A DNA stretch of 64,000 nt from Salticus scenicus (lineage: Eukaryota; Arthropoda; Arachnida; Araneae; Salticidae), in assembly GCA_963930645.1 (NCBI GenBank), contig CAWVNO010002549.1, positions 527,201-591,200 of the forward strand, given 5' to 3'. Under the pieces are notes generated by a model. It made no database searches and had not been told where the DNA came from. It saw only the letters and a program-made list of their open reading frames with translations. Position numbers and translations under genes: made by a program. Position 1 is the stretch's first letter. Each line of letters opens with the position of its first letter. This document shows positions 49,269-61,571 of this stretch, one piece after another.

Positions 49269-49500
49269 TCAGAAAATTCTTGAGTGATAATTTGTACAGT
49301 TATACATGATTATTTTAGTATTGTTAAAATGAAGTAGATGGTCGGTTTCTATGGCATTCTGCCCTATTTTAGAATGAATATCGAGGCTTTTGAAATTTCT
49401 TTTATGTTCGAGAATTCGAGTCTGGAGGGAACGGCCAGTTTCACCAATATAGAGCTGCAACATTTACAAGGGATAATATAAATAGCTCCTGTATGGGAAA
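49269..49500 (-). pseudogene. GIY-YIG domain of Penelope-like element, left arm
   Basis: LYIGETGRSLQTRILEHKRN is the YIG strand and the Arg/Glu-containing helix, followed by TDHLLHFNNTKII with the conserved His. Just upstream, IPCKCC (a two-Cys motif common before the YIG in these elements) is in another frame, so at least one frameshift is present. A G10 run (49503-49512) lies in what was coding sequence. Confidence 0.8.
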
Positions 49501-49917
49501 AGGGGGGGGGGGTATAAAAGGTTTAAAATTAGAAAGGAAATTACGAATCAGAAATTGAGGTTTATAAGAAGCATATATATTAACAGTGCGTAGAACTGTA
49601 GCTATATATTCAGAAATATTTCTATAGTATCGAATAGTAATGAAAGATGTAGGTAATATTACTTACAAACTTTGAATAAACACCAAACCTTCAAAGTTTG
49701 TAAGTGATATTTTTTACAATGCCAGTTTTGTAGTGCTTTTTTATTAAAGATGTAGGTAATTTTCAGGAATTAATACGGTGATTATCAGTGTTAAAGTCGT
49801 ATTCATTTAATTTTTTTTAAGCCAGCGAGGGGGATAATTATTGAGTTTTATATCTAAAAAAAATATTGCGTTTAAATTATAGCGTTTTAAGTTCTCCAAA
49901 TCACCTAAATATTTCGT

Positions 49918-50375
49918 TACTATTACATACTATAGAAAATTTTCTGAATCTATAGCCAGTGTTTTACACACTGTTAATATATCTGGATTCTATAAACCTC
50001 CATTTCTGATTCGTAATTTCCTATGTAATTTTAAATCTGTTATCCCCCCCCCCCTCCTTTTCACGTACAGGAGTTATTTATAATAGTCCTTGTAAATCTT
50101 GCATTTCTGTTTATATTGGTAAAACGGGCCGTTTCCTTTATACTCGAATTCTCGAACATAAAATAAATTTCAAAAAACGCGATATTCGTTCTAAAATAGT
50201 GCAGCATGCCACGGAAACCGATCATCTACATGATTTTAACAAAACTAAAATAGTCATATCTAACTGTTCAAATTATCATTCAAGAGTTTTACTGGAAGGC
50301 TGGTATACGAAACAGAATTTTTCACCGCTTAATGAGGCATGCACAAGACCTGCTGAATACGCTGTACTTTCGTAA
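49918..50375 (+). pseudogene. GIY-YIG domain of Penelope-like element, right arm
   Basis: Upstream frame YRKFSESIASVLHTVNISGF is the linker between reverse transcriptase and nuclease. After a C-run frameshift (about 50044-50055) comes GVIYNSPCKSCISVYIGKTG, with the paired Cys and GIY..YIG core, then RILEHKINF and ATETDHLHDFNKTKIVI, ending at TAA 50373-50375. This is the best preserved of the three nuclease fragments. Confidence 0.85.
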
Positions 50376-50420
50376 AGGAAATCTGTTGTTCTTTTCAGCG
50401 TTTACTTTTGATGCATTTTA

Positions 50421-50450
50421 CTGATGAGGAGACTTTAAGGCTCGAAACGT
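50421..50450 (+). ncRNA. Hammerhead-ribozyme-like motif, right arm
   Basis: CTGATGAGGAG...GGCTCGAAACGT. Stem II has decayed relative to the left arm. A possible stem III is ACGT/ATGT around a ttacattt loop. Probably inactive. Confidence 0.4.
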
Positions 50451-50734
50451 TTACATTTATGTTATGTGTAATTTAATATTTTAAATTTAATACTTTTATG
50501 TATATTGTCTTGATTTTTAAAGTAATTAAAATATAATAATTTATAATGAAATTACAAAATATGTCAAATTTGTCTATTTTTGATTTTTTTAAACCTCGGT
50601 AGCCACCCTTAAAACCTGTTTTAAAATTTTGAAATTTTTTTGGAAGTCTTTATTTTAAACATAGAACAAAATAAGTGGTTGCCCCATACAAAAATTTAAA
50701 TGCTAATTTTTAAGGACCACCCTAATATGTATGT

Positions 50735-51244
50735 ACGCATGTGTGTGTGTATATATATATATATATATCAAACAGAAAATAAAATATACTGATACGAATT
50801 TCTTTCTAACGATCCATATATATTTATTCACGTAAGGTAACTCTACCCACAGCGGATAGATTAAGAACTTCTTTTGATTATATTTGTGTATTGCTATAAT
50901 TTTAGATAGTTTGACAAAAACCAGCATTTAATACCTCAACTCTCTCTTTATTTACAGGCTGGTATTGCAAGTTGCAATTCAGACTATTTGTATTTTTAAA
51001 AATATTTTTATAAAGTACTCTGTGAATACATTTTGGTTCCAGAAGTGGAACCCTTGCATCTTCACAGAAATAAAAGCAATATTTGAATATATAATAATTC
51101 AATATTTGAAATATTTAGCTTTACGAATTTACACTTTCTTCAATTAAATTGTTTTAATAATTCGTTGTGAAATTTTAATGACACCTTTGTGTAATAATCT
51201 AAACAAAGCCTGATAAATAAACTATTTATAAAAATTCGCAAAAT
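50735..51244. other. No gene seen
   Basis: (GT)n(AT)n at about 50739-50768, then AT-rich filler. Confidence 0.5.
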
Positions 51245-51900
51245 TTTTACGGCCAGTTGCTGAAATAAGTAATTATTTCGCTACAAATTTACAAATTCTA
51301 CATTTAATCGTGAATAATTGACAATATACACCATAATTTTTCACGTAATTTATATTAACTTTATTTATTTATTTCAAAAATCGATTCCTGAAATTCGCGA
51401 TATTTTTGCATTCAATTACCAAAATATGCAATTACTTGGCTACTAATCGATGAAATCTGTGTCTTTTTCAAAGCTAAATTCCTCGGGATCGTTTCACCAC
51501 TAGTAAAACATTTACATTTAATGTGCTATTATTTAGCTGCTAGTCGATAAAGATCGCGATTTTTTAAAAGCTGATGTTCGTAAATTGAGATTTTTTTTAG
51601 CCGATAGTGGAAATGGAAATATGTAATCGATTCTCCACTAATTGACAAATTTTATATTAAATAAGAATTAATTGTTGAAATAGGCTTTATTTCGATGCTA
51701 AACGGTGAAATGCTTGTTTTTTTCAAAGATGATATGCGACATACGCAAAAATGTTGTGGCCGTTTAGTGAAATACGGAATTATTTTATTGCTAATTATAA
51801 AAAAAAAGAAATATGTAATTGAAATTAATTGTTAAAATAAGTATTATTTTGCTTAAAATATGTAATCATTTAGACCAAATAATTCAGCAATATCCCCCAC
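51245..51900. repeat. Degenerate tandem repeat, about 80-130-bp units
   Basis: A pattern 'tgaaataagtaattatttcgct' followed by 'a-aattgacaaatt' recurs in weak form near 51260, 51420, 51525, 51615, 51680, 51760 and 51835, separated by 'gcgatttttt'-like strings. Heavily decayed. Confidence 0.45.
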
Positions 51901-52149
51901 TTTTTTTTTTTTTGGTATTTTATTACTGAAATATATCATATTTTTGAGGCTGGCTCCAAAATACGAAATTTTATCGTGTAATTTTCGTGAAGAATTATTT
52001 TAAAGCCAACAGTTTTTATAAAAAGCTAGTTTTTAGATCCGAAATTTTCTTAAAATGAACCCTGCATTATAAAAACTGAGTTATCACGTTTTGAATTATT
52101 TCAACAAATGTTACAAAAAATATTATTTTTCTTTCCCCTGTGGTAAATA

Positions 52150-52350
52150 CTTCGTTAAAGTCCAAAGTTTTCCATGGTTTTCTCCTAAACTCACATGAAT
52201 GCGCACTGAAACGCTTTAGTAATTTTTCCACGGAGAACACTTCATTCGTTTAAGTCGGATTTTCTCCGAAACTCATGTAAATACGGACAAACGAAACTTA
52301 GAATGTCTCCCACATAAGACACTGCTTCCAGTCCTAGAAACCTTAGCACA
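52150..52350 (+). mobile_element. SINE-body remnant
   Basis: gttttccatggttttctcc at about 52169 and ttttctccgaaactcatgta at about 52260 match the body motif of the SINE at 35083-35312. No tRNA head, tail or flanking duplication remains. Confidence 0.4.
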
Positions 52351-53970
52351 GTCATTGCCATTGGCACAGTCGTTGCCATGTACATCTTACCATCACCGTT
52401 AAAATTCAATAGCTTTGAATATATTACTTATTTATAATAATTTAAATGACAGTTATTTTAAGTTTTATTTTTTAAAGATTCTTCAGCTATACAACTGAAT
52501 CTTTAAAAAAAAATTTAAATGAAAATCAAAACACTGCATAATCATAGCATTCTTTTTCTTTCTGCATTGCTTTCAGCTTTTGATTCTAATTAAACTAAGT
52601 TTCGGTTAATATAAACAAATATTTCTCTCTGTCCTGATTCAGTAAATTTTGATTACACAATGCCTTGCACATGATTTCATTCTTTCATTTTTTTTTCTAT
52701 TTAGCTACCCGTATTGTGCGATGATTCGTGTAGTTTTCAGTTAGACTATAAAGTAATTAATTAATTTGTTATTTTTTCTATTTTCAAGAGACGTTGAGGC
52801 AATTTTATAGATAAGGAAGAAAAAAAAATAAAGAAAAAAATCCAGGAATATGTTTTTTGCAGCATCTGTAAGAAAGATAAAATCGAAAGTTTATAATGAT
52901 TGGACCGCGACATCTTTTTAATTGTGTGAAACTAGAAAAAAAAAATGGAAGGTGAATTATAGGAATGGATATTAGAAATTCATTTAAAAAAAAAAAGGCA
53001 GCTTCCTTCAGATTGAATGACTGACAGCGCGGATAGTTTGAAACAGAAGAGAAATCGCACCAGAGCAAGACAGAGCACGGACACTGATCATGAGCAGAGA
53101 GCGTATATTGCTGCTGTTCATACGCACTCAGCGTTCGATGTTTTTCTGCCGTTTTTGTATCGCTGTAGTAATGTAACCCTTTTGTAACTTTCTGGCAGAA
53201 AGAGCAGCTTCTGCAAAAACGAAACTTATGCTTCAGAACAGTGTTAGCCAAGTTGTTGCACTGAATTTTTTTTCTTTTCTTTCAAAAATTTTTATTATTA
53301 AAAGAAAAACCTTTCTGCAAGGACTCAATGCCGTTCTGCGACAATGTCGCCATGTCGCCGCATTTCTGCCACGGGGTATATGTATGCTTTTTTTTAAGGA
53401 TGTTAAAATAAAAATATAAGTAGTCATATCGTACTAAAATAAATACTTTCACAGACATAATATCATCCTTATTTTTATTTTTATTTATATTTATTTATTT
53501 ATTTATTTATTATTATTATTATTTTATTTAATTATTTAATTATTTATTTATTTTTTTTTTTTTTATTAAAAATATTTTATTATACATTTACTAAAAATGT
53601 TCAGGGACAAGAATTAAATAGTTGGGTATTTATTTTCCATAGATGGGTTTATTTTTATTTATTTATTTCTTATTGTAGAAATACAAAAAATAACAAAATC
53701 TAACCTTACGAAACATTCCCCTTACTTTTTACTCCATGAACGGAAAAATTATTTATATATTTAGTTAAAATGTAACATTGATTGAAAACTTACCAAGTGT
53801 ATAAATAAGTAACAAATTATCTTTCTCTACGAACCAAAAAACCTTTTTCTTAATGAAAATATTTACACATGACCTGAATATTATTTTTTTGGTCAATTAA
53901 GAGAAACTTTTTGAAAGTCTATTGTTCCATGTTTCACAAACTAAAAATGTTATGACTTAATTCATATAGC

Positions 53971-54004
<34 letters not shown>

Positions 54005-54734
54005 TAGTAATAATAGAAATAAAATTAGTAATAATATCCATAATAATATTCATAATAAAATTATAACATTCAGTTAAATTCTAGCCTTTAACAACATTGT
54101 AAAAAAAAAACTATAAGTATAATAAATATTGAAAGTATACATTTATTTAATAATAATAATTTATATAAATAATAATAATAATAATTTATAATATTTAGCG
54201 CATTAAAAAATGTACAGTTACAAATTTTTAGATACTATTTCGGGAATATCGAAATGGCACAGTGTTTATAACAACCATAGAGAAAAAAAAAGTTATCAAA
54301 ATTTATAATACGCGGATTGTTAGCAGAAATTAAAAATTGAACATATCTCATGATAAAATAAAATATTGAATTTTAAACTGCCATGAAATAAGTATAAATC
54401 CAGTTAAAAAAAGAAAAGAAAAGATAGCCAATGTAATAAAATGATGACAACATTGTGTATACCGTTATGGAAAGGGAACCCGAGAAAAACCAAATAATGA
54501 AAATAGATGTCTTGAAAAAGAGATTAGATTAGATTGAAAGGGAACATTGATTGAAACGTTATCTATGATTTCTACCAAAAGCGTGAATTGTGTGATTGTG
54601 ACTCTTTCAAGAGCAACAAACAAGGAAAAAAAAAAAAAAAAAAAAAAAAGAAAGAAAGAGAAAATGGATGGGAAGAAATTGGCATGAAAGAAGTTAGAAA
54701 TGAATAAACCGAGAGAATTACCAGATAGAGAGGT
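52351..54734. other. No gene confirmed; GC-richer island and microsatellites
   Basis: 53020-53400 is richer in GC than the rest and holds overlapping ORFs of 148 codons (minus, 52805-53251) and 63-64 codons, none of which I recognise. It could be a decayed exon or promoter. (AAT)n at 53970-54002, (TTTA)n at about 53480-53560 and A22 at about 54629-54650 follow. Confidence 0.4.
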
Positions 54735-55205
54735 TGGATTAGATTCCATGTTGGCGAAACTCAGTTTACACTACCGAATAAATGGATAACACGTAGATTC
54801 TATGCCGTAGAAGCAGTACAGAGAACGATGAATGCAATGATATACTTAAGTACTGAGAAAACTCCCTTTGAATCTGAAAATGAGGACAATAAGAAGAAGG
54901 CAATTCTAGAAATTTTAGAAAAGGAGAATGAGAATACAAGAATGGTGGTTTGGACTTTGATACGAAGAAGCGAAAAGAAGCATTTTTAAAGTTCACGAAG
55001 AAAATCACAAGAACTACAAAAATGAAAAAAAAAAAAAAGCATGGTCATGTTTATAAAGAGAGTGACCTAGTTTCAATTTATCGAACGCAATTCGGAAGTG
55101 GAATGAAACTGGGGCCGAAATTTCTTGGTCTAAGTGATGCCTAATATGAAGTATGATGTTATGAAGAAGGTAGGAACGCAGGAAGGTGCCAGCAGTACAA
55201 GCATT
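54735..55205 (+). pseudogene. Gypsy integrase C-terminal remnant
   Basis: Three frames together cover the end of a Gypsy polyprotein. Frame 1: FYAVEAVQRTMNAMIYLSTE then KTPFE, the end of the integrase core. Frame 2 (to 55144): VYKESDLVSIYRTQFGSGMK then LGPKFLG, the classical YxxGDLVxIxRTQFGxGxKL block. Frame 3 (from 55146): KYDVMKKVGTQEGASSTS, the following RYDVxKVGxxEGP segment. At least two frameshifts and loss of the upstream pol show it is dead. The 615-bp fold-back at 55209 sits right after it. Confidence 0.85.
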
Positions 55206-55208
55206 TTT

Positions 55209-55823
55209 AGGAAACTTGGCATACTACATTAGGCACAGCATACTGTAATCAGAATGCAAAAAAGTTAAAAATCTTACGAAATATGAGCACTTTTACTAAA
55301 TAAATTTTAACTACACATGCGCAAGCTTTATAAAAATTTTATTGCATAATTAAATAGCCAAAACGATTGAGTATTTATATAAAAAAAACCCAAACGCACA
55401 TCGTGCAAATTAAAACAGTTATAAGTTATTGAATGAACATAATTTCAATTTCTCTCAAAGTAAAAGCTAAATTGTAAGGGGTTTTACTCACATTTTTATT
55501 TTTATTCAATCAATGCCCAATGGTAATACAGTATTCGCTGATTTTAAATAAATATTGATAAAGCCCCCTATCATCTTCCTTTTATTTTCAGAGAAACTAA
55601 AATTATGTTCATTCTATAACTCATAACTGTTTGAATTTACAGGATATTTGTTTGGGGATTTTATATAGTTAGCTCAATAATTTTGGCTGTTAAATTATAC
55701 AAATGCAATTTTATTTGAAAATGTTTAGAAAAATGCTTATCATTTGATAAGCTATTTAAGTTTTTTTCATTCTGATTGCAGCGTGCTGTGTCTAATATAG
55801 TATGCCAAGATTCCTAACAATGG
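55209..55823. mobile_element. 615-bp fold-back element
   Basis: ttaggaaacttggcatacta at the left is mirrored by atagtatgccaagattccta at the right, then cacagcatactgtaatcaga by cattctgattgcagcgtgct. Pairing continues inward (acataatttcaatttctct against agagaaactaaaattatgt). It lies where the Gypsy frame stops, so it probably inserted into that relic. Confidence 0.7.
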
Positions 55824-56267
55824 TTTTGCAGTAGGTCTAAAACCCTACGTGTTATAATTAAAAAAGTTACTTTTTTTTATTTTTTTTTTAAAGAAACCGT
55901 TATATCTCTTTGAATATATATAGTAACCTCATAAAAATGTATACAGATAATTTTAAGAATCTTCATAGTCACATGTTACAACCAAAACGTATTTCAAAAG
56001 CATTACTTTTTACAGGTTGATGCAAAACATTTTAATTTTTCTTTATATTTTTACTCGTCTCCTTTTCCTCTCCAACAAAAAAAAAAAAAAAAAAAAAAAA
56101 CTTTTACTGAAAGGTATGAGTTGCACCATGTTTTTTATACTCTCAAAGGTTTTTTATACTCTCAAGAACTTTTCTAGATATTTAACAAAACGTTTAAGTT
56201 CGAAAGTGTCGAAATACTCATTAGTAGGTAGTGTAGCAGTGTTATTTATTGTCTAGTTAGAACATAA
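55824..56267. other. No gene seen
   Basis: AT-rich with A22 or so at about 56080-56100. Confidence 0.5.
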
Positions 56268-56276
56268 ATTGAAATG

Positions 56277-56495
56277 ATGGTGCACGTAAAATCTGTCGTG
56301 GCCGTAATGTCCTTCAGGTTCCCATCAAAATTATACCTCTGGGGGTTACCGAAGCGGGAGAACCATCCTTTCCGTGAAGGATTGTGATGGTATGTCTCCG
56401 GACCAACTCTAGGTTTGAGTTCCAGACCGTCGACAATTGCCCATTGCGCGGCACTAGTGCGACGTAAAACCAAACCAACCAACCAACCAACCTAC
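56277..56495 (+). mobile_element. SINE, probably full length, (AACC)n tail
   Basis: ATTGAAATG flanks it directly (56268-56276 and 56496-56504), a 9-bp target duplication. It carries a B-box-like GGTTTGAGTTCC near 56412, then gaccgtcgacaattgcccat, the conserved 3' end GCGACGTAAAACC and the tail (AACC)n. The same 3' end occurs at 36521-36590. It is much more GC-rich than its surroundings. Confidence 0.85.
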
Positions 56496-56504
56496 ATTGA
56501 AATG

Positions 56505-57327
56505 TTTAAGTAAAGCGCGAATGTAAGCAGTGGGATCCCTGAACAGATATCACATTGGCGAAGAAGACGCTGTCGAAATCAGCGGAGACCCCAAACGAGG
56601 TTTTTGAGCAATTTCAATGTATCTGCTTTTAGTTTTTATTTATAAAGTGATTCAAATCATAGTAAATAGTTTTTCTTGAAAATCCTTTCAAATATAGTGA
56701 CTAGTGTATCAAGGAAGCCTGCTAGTAGTGCATTATAAGAAAGCTATTTTCTTTCTTATAATTTCAATTCTTTTTAGTAATTCCTCACATCTTGGATACT
56801 TTTTTTTTTTTTTTTATTCCTTGAGTTTATTTCCTTAAACGTGTAGATCGTAAATTTGATAGAATTTTTCCCATGTGTGACCATACAGAAGACCGCATAC
56901 AGAGAAAGTTTAATGACAAATATCGTGTAAAAACCTTTGTGCAAAAATCATTTAGATCAGGAGAAAAATTCTGCAAATGAATGAAAGATTTTCTAGAAAT
57001 TTTAATATTAAATTAACAATACACAATCAATAGTAGTTTTAAATAAACTGCACATTTTCTCAAGAATTGTATCATTATTGTATTTTTAATTCGTTTAATA
57101 TTTTTAAGAACTATTTTGATAATTTATCACCGTATTTGAAATACACAGCAGCATTTAAGCCTAAAATACTAGCTAAACAAATCTACAATTTACATGACAC
57201 ACATGACACACACACACACACGTATATATATATATATATATATATAAGATATCATATTTTATTAAACATACTGATTAAAAATACGTGTATCATTCTAAAA
57301 TTTGTAAAAAAGACGCTATAAAACATA
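56505..57327. other. No gene seen
   Basis: AT-rich; (AC)n(GTAT)n at about 57195-57245. Confidence 0.5.
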
Positions 57328-57590
57328 TTTAATTAAAAAACATCTTTATATTAAAATACATTTTCAATGCTTTTCGTCTTGATAATCAGTGTATCATCAG
57401 GAAATAAATTGTTAAAATTTAATTTCTAAAGTGCAGCTCTCTCTCTCTGTGTGTGTGATATACATAGAGAGAGAAAGCTACACTTTAGAAATTAAATTGT
57501 TACAAATAATCTCTTGATGATGTCCTGATGATCAGGGTAAAAAGCTTTGAAAATGTATTTTAATATCAATATTTCTTTTAATTAAATATG
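57328..57590. repeat. Inverted repeat with CT/GT-rich centre
   Basis: aaatttaatttctaaagtgc against cactttagaaattaaattg, and cattttcaatgctttt against aaagctttgaaaatg. The ends carry CCTGATGAT strings and resemble the 3' ends of Penelope-like elements, but no nuclease fragment or stem II is present. Confidence 0.6.
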
Positions 57591-57681
57591 TTTTTAAATA
57601 TATGTGATTAAATTTTACAATTTTTTACAATTTTTACACACACGCACACACAGAGAGAGATCTATAAATATATATATTATT

Positions 57682-58176
57682 TGTTGTAGTAAAATCAATT
57701 CCCTTTAGACGGCGCTGCATTGACGCTAAAAGAAAACAGAAGAACTTAAATGTTTTTGTTTTAGATTTTGGCAACAGCCAATATAAGTTTTAGTTTAGAT
57801 TTTAGATTTTGATTCTTCGACTGCGTTCGAAGATGGAATTTTTCGATCTCTCACTATGAGAGTTTATGAGATTTGGAATTATGTTCCTTTAAGTATTTTT
57901 TTTCTGTAAATAATGTATAAAATGTATATAGAATTTCTAACTACATTATGATTATTAAATTTCAAGAAAAAGAATGCATCGTTCTCTCTTTTTCATTCTC
58001 TTGCTTAAAGCAATCCGGCATTTAAATTTTTGTTCTTTTTTTCTTAGATTTCGAAAACCACTGAACCGCGAATTATTTAACATTTTGGTGCATCACTGCC
58101 GGCAAGAAAATGTTGGATTTGAAAGTAACGATGCTTATGTCAGATTTGATTCTTAAAATTAATATTTGTGTTTTCA
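57682..58176 (+). mobile_element. Candidate 5' LTR of a BEL/Pao element
   Basis: Lies just upstream of the gag remnant at 58240. It has TG at 57682 (tgttgtagtaaaatc), CA at 58175-58176 (gtgttttca) and a gacggcgctgc string near the start. No second copy exists in the window and ATTGGATTAGC after it is only a weak primer-site candidate, so the limits are a guess. Confidence 0.35.
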
Positions 58177-58239
58177 TAATATTGGATTAGCTCTTAGAGC
58201 AAAGACGGCTCAAGGTAAGAAATTTTATGAAAATTTACA

Positions 58240-58410
58240 ATGGAGCTGGACAAACGTAAAATGAATAGAAAAGTTCTTCGATCAAGTGTGACAAAGTTAG
58301 TAAATAGTATAGAGTTAAATTTAAAAGAGGAACATTTAAATGTTGAGAATTTAGAAGAAATCGTATGTCAATTAACCATCAAAAAATTTCATAAGTTAAC
58401 AATACATTGA
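58240..58410 (+). pseudogene. BEL/Pao gag start, truncated
   Basis: ATG at 58240 opens a 56-codon frame beginning MELDKRKMNRKVLRSSVTKL. A short Lys/Arg-rich lead, then RSSxTKLxNxIE, is how many BEL/Pao Gag proteins begin. The frame stops at TGA 58408-58410, directly against the pol fragment, so several kilobases of gag-pol are deleted between them. Confidence 0.6.
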
Positions 58411-58740
58411 CAACTGAAGAACTAATAGAAGCTGAGAAGCATTTGATATCGAATGAACAAAAGGTGTATTTTAAAAATGAATATCAGTCGCTAATAAATG
58501 AAGAAATTATTAATAAAAATTCTCCCCTTAGCAACTTAAATCCTTATCTAGATGATGAAAAGATGATACGATTGGGCGGGAGGTTAGAATTTAGTGGTTT
58601 ACAGCTAGAAGAAAAACACCCCATCATTCACCCCAAACAGTCATGGTTGACTACCTTAATTATACGAAATGAACATTAAAAAACAATGCATGGAGGAGTA
58701 TCTGGAAATTTGTCAAAAACACGGTCTACTCCCCACCGTG
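58407..58740 (+). pseudogene. BEL/Pao integrase zinc-binding region, fragment
   Basis: The frame from about 58407 to 58679 contains LSNLNPYLDDEKMIRLGGRL followed by EKHPIIHPKQSWLTTLIIRN and H; after a stop the sequence continues TMHGGVSGNLSKTR. 'LxPFxDxxGxIRVGGRL..HPIILP..H.LTxLII...H....HGG' is the H2C2 zinc-binding N-terminus of BEL/Pao integrase. The catalytic core downstream is missing. Confidence 0.85.
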
Positions 58741-58759
58741 AACTATTACAGAGTTCACA

Positions 58760-61562
58760 AATAAAAAATCTCATTAAATAAAAAAAAAATCTCAATCTGA
58801 ACAAATTCTGATAATCTTAAATTATACAAAATTCTAAATATTCTATTAATACTAAAATCACATAATCAGTTTTTTCCCCAAAAAATATTAACAGTCATCC
58901 AATATTAAATACAAATGTAAACAATATTTTAATAAAGTACTATAATTAAATCAATAAAGGATTAAATCAAAAAATTAAACTGAAATATCAATGTTAAACA
59001 TAATTTTCAGCCTATTTGATATCTTTTTTTTTTTTTTTTTTTTTAATAATTTAGTGAATTTTATTTGATGATTGAAAACATTAATATTTTGCATGTGTTA
59101 TTATCTCTATATTTAAGTTTGTTTATTGGATTTGTAATCATCTGTTAATTTTTTGGAAGTGTAATCATTTTAATTAACGATAAAAATGAAGCTCAATATT
59201 TTAAAATTAACTTATTGAACGATGAATGTCAAACAGTAATAAGAAATCTTAATTAATATCAATTCAATTATTTTATGATAAATATTTTTGTATTCGTTTT
59301 TCCATTATTTTAATAAATGCTAACTAAAATGTCCTTTGTAATTTTCTCTTACATTTCATAATAGTTTTCTTTCACTTACACTTGATTTATCGAATAGCTA
59401 AACTATAACATTTAAAGGTTTCTATCCTTATATATAAAATAAAAAGAATATGATACGTATGGGTAACTTGCATATATAGATTCTTAAATGTTTTGCAAAA
59501 ACAGATTCTTAAATAGATGAATGGGGTATATAAATATTGAAAATTTATTTAGAAATTTAATGACAATTTTGACAACGCACTATAAATAAATAAATTAATA
59601 AATTAATTAAAATTAAAATAAAATAAAAATATATTATAATTAATTAAGTATTTTAAAATATTTTCTATATTCGATTTTGTCATATAAAACAAACTAATTT
59701 TGACAAACTTTTTCACTTTAGTAAAAAACTATAATTTTACTTTTTCTTGAATTACTAAATGCATGATTAATATAGTAAATTCATTTTTCATGTGAAAAAC
59801 TCTCTACTGCTTGTAATATCTACACACAGATACAATAATTTCCTTGCATCTAAATTATTATTATTATTATTATTATTATTACTGTTTGAAACGAACGGGG
59901 GAAAAAAGGTTTTAAGAAAAAGTTGTATCGATAATGATAATTTGAAATATTTAAATTTTTTTTCTGCATATATATTCTCTCTTTCTTCCTACGTCTTCTT
60001 CTCCTTTTTTTTAACACTTTCCAACAAGGTTGAAAAGTGTCTATGACTGGGTTTTTCTGTCTATCTATTTTTAATAATCTAAAATAATATTCTTTCATAA
60101 AATATTATGTTGTTATCCTTCAGATTTATAGGGCTACACTAAAATATTCAGATACATTTTGGACTGCAATTATAATATAAGGGCTACGTTTTCTTTAGTG
60201 TTAAGTATTTTTAACACTTCCTAACAATGTTTAAGAATGATTAGTAATTCATTTAGTCTATCTGTATGCCTTTCAGAACTACTGTCTGTCCGTTGTGAGA
60301 TTAAGCAGGCAAAGAATATTGAAAATTATACAATACAACAATTACGTACATTTGAAAAGTGGTTATAATCAGTGCGTACCGCATGATTTTGCGTTCTTGA
60401 TTTTCCATAAAAAAGCTGTCACTGTTGCAGTCGAGCTTTCATGTTAGGAGTAATTTCCATCTACTAAATGTATGATTTAGGGTAGTGTTTTACTTAGCCG
60501 CTTTAATTTCAGATAAAATCTTTTGTAAACACACTAGGTTTATTTTTCATGATACTCGAATTTTTATCGTTATCATTATTATCGTTTTAAAAATTAGTAT
60601 TATGATTTAATGCAGTATATGTAAGAAAATGAATACTATAGAAAAATCCATGCGTAACTATAATTCATTTTTAATTATAATGATTTAAAATAAAGTTTAA
60701 ACAAAATATATCCCTTGTTATCATACTTAATATTGTCATTTATTTATTTATTCATTTATATTATTACTATTAATATAGTGTTTATATGAATGTAAATATA
60801 TATTCGATCAAAATATTTTAGAATTTTTTCATGTGAGCATTTATTTTAATAAAGAAGTTTTTTTTTTTTTTTTTTTTTTTTCAAAGGACGAAAATACAAT
60901 CTTCAAAATCTTCACATGCAATTGAATAATCCTATCGAATAGATTTTTCTATAACACACTAAGCCTTAATTTACGAGAGGAAATTGCTTTTCTGAAAGAA
61001 AAAAAAAAAAAGAACGTTTACAATTTTTTTCCTTCTTTGACAGGTAAATTAACATTTATTCAAACTCATCACGGAAATTGATAAGTAAAATGGTTCTACA
61101 TGAAAGTAAGAAGAATTTAAATAATTTCATAGTTTTTTCTTGGGATAAAAATGATAGTATTTTCATTTCTTTAATTTTTAAAACACTGATATAGATTTAT
61201 TTATTTATTTATATTTTTAGCGACATATTTCTTTATTTTTTTATCTATCTATATTTTAAATTCTTTGTCAAATGGTTATTTATTAAATTGATAGGTAATA
61301 ATAATAAAAAAAAGGTCAAATTATATATTAAAAATTAGTTTTTCATAGTTAGTCTTGAAAAGTCTTAAAAATTAAAAAAAAAAAATATTTTTATTCAAAG
61401 CATATTATATCGGAAAATAATTACACAATTAATATATTTTTCTTGCACGTATTTATTTATCGTATTCGTTATTCTACTTTATATAGTAATAATTGTTTTA
61501 GTACTTCATGTTTTCTTATATTTATTCACCTTATTTTCATTTCACCAAAGTATTTTTTTTTT
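58760..61562. other. No gene seen
   Basis: AT-rich with poly-T at 59025-59044 and 60860-60881 and (TTA)n at 59857-59881. 'aacactttccaacaaggttg' (60014) and 'aacacttcctaacaatgttt' (60211) form a weak direct repeat of about 195-bp spacing. Confidence 0.5.
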
Positions 61563-61571
61563 TTAACTTAA

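Larger units (their letters stand above)
48844..50734. mobile_element. Two Penelope-like 3' ends, head to head
   Basis: tatatgttagggtggtgctt at the left is mirrored by accaccctaatatgtatg at the right; the arms (about 48844-49690 and 49720-50734) pair over most of their length. Each arm has a GIY-YIG fragment whose C-terminus points outward and a hammerhead-like motif beyond it. The centre has a short hairpin (acttacaaactttgaa / ttcaaagtttgtaagt). Both copies lack the reverse transcriptase. Inverted 5'-truncated copies are typical of Penelope-like insertion. Confidence 0.82.

Noticed and set aside
52805..53251. 148-codon minus-strand ORF as a gene
   Set aside because: The C-terminal half is Phe/Leu-rich translation of A-runs on the opposite strand; the N-terminal half has Cys residues but no spacing typical of a finger domain.
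57360..57530. Hammerhead motifs at CCTGATGAT strings
   Set aside because: The sequence between CTGATGA and GAAA does not form a stem II adjacent to the core in either arm.
59850..60098. 82-codon ORF with Arg/Lys and Ile runs
   Set aside because: The runs come from CTT-type and TTA microsatellites.
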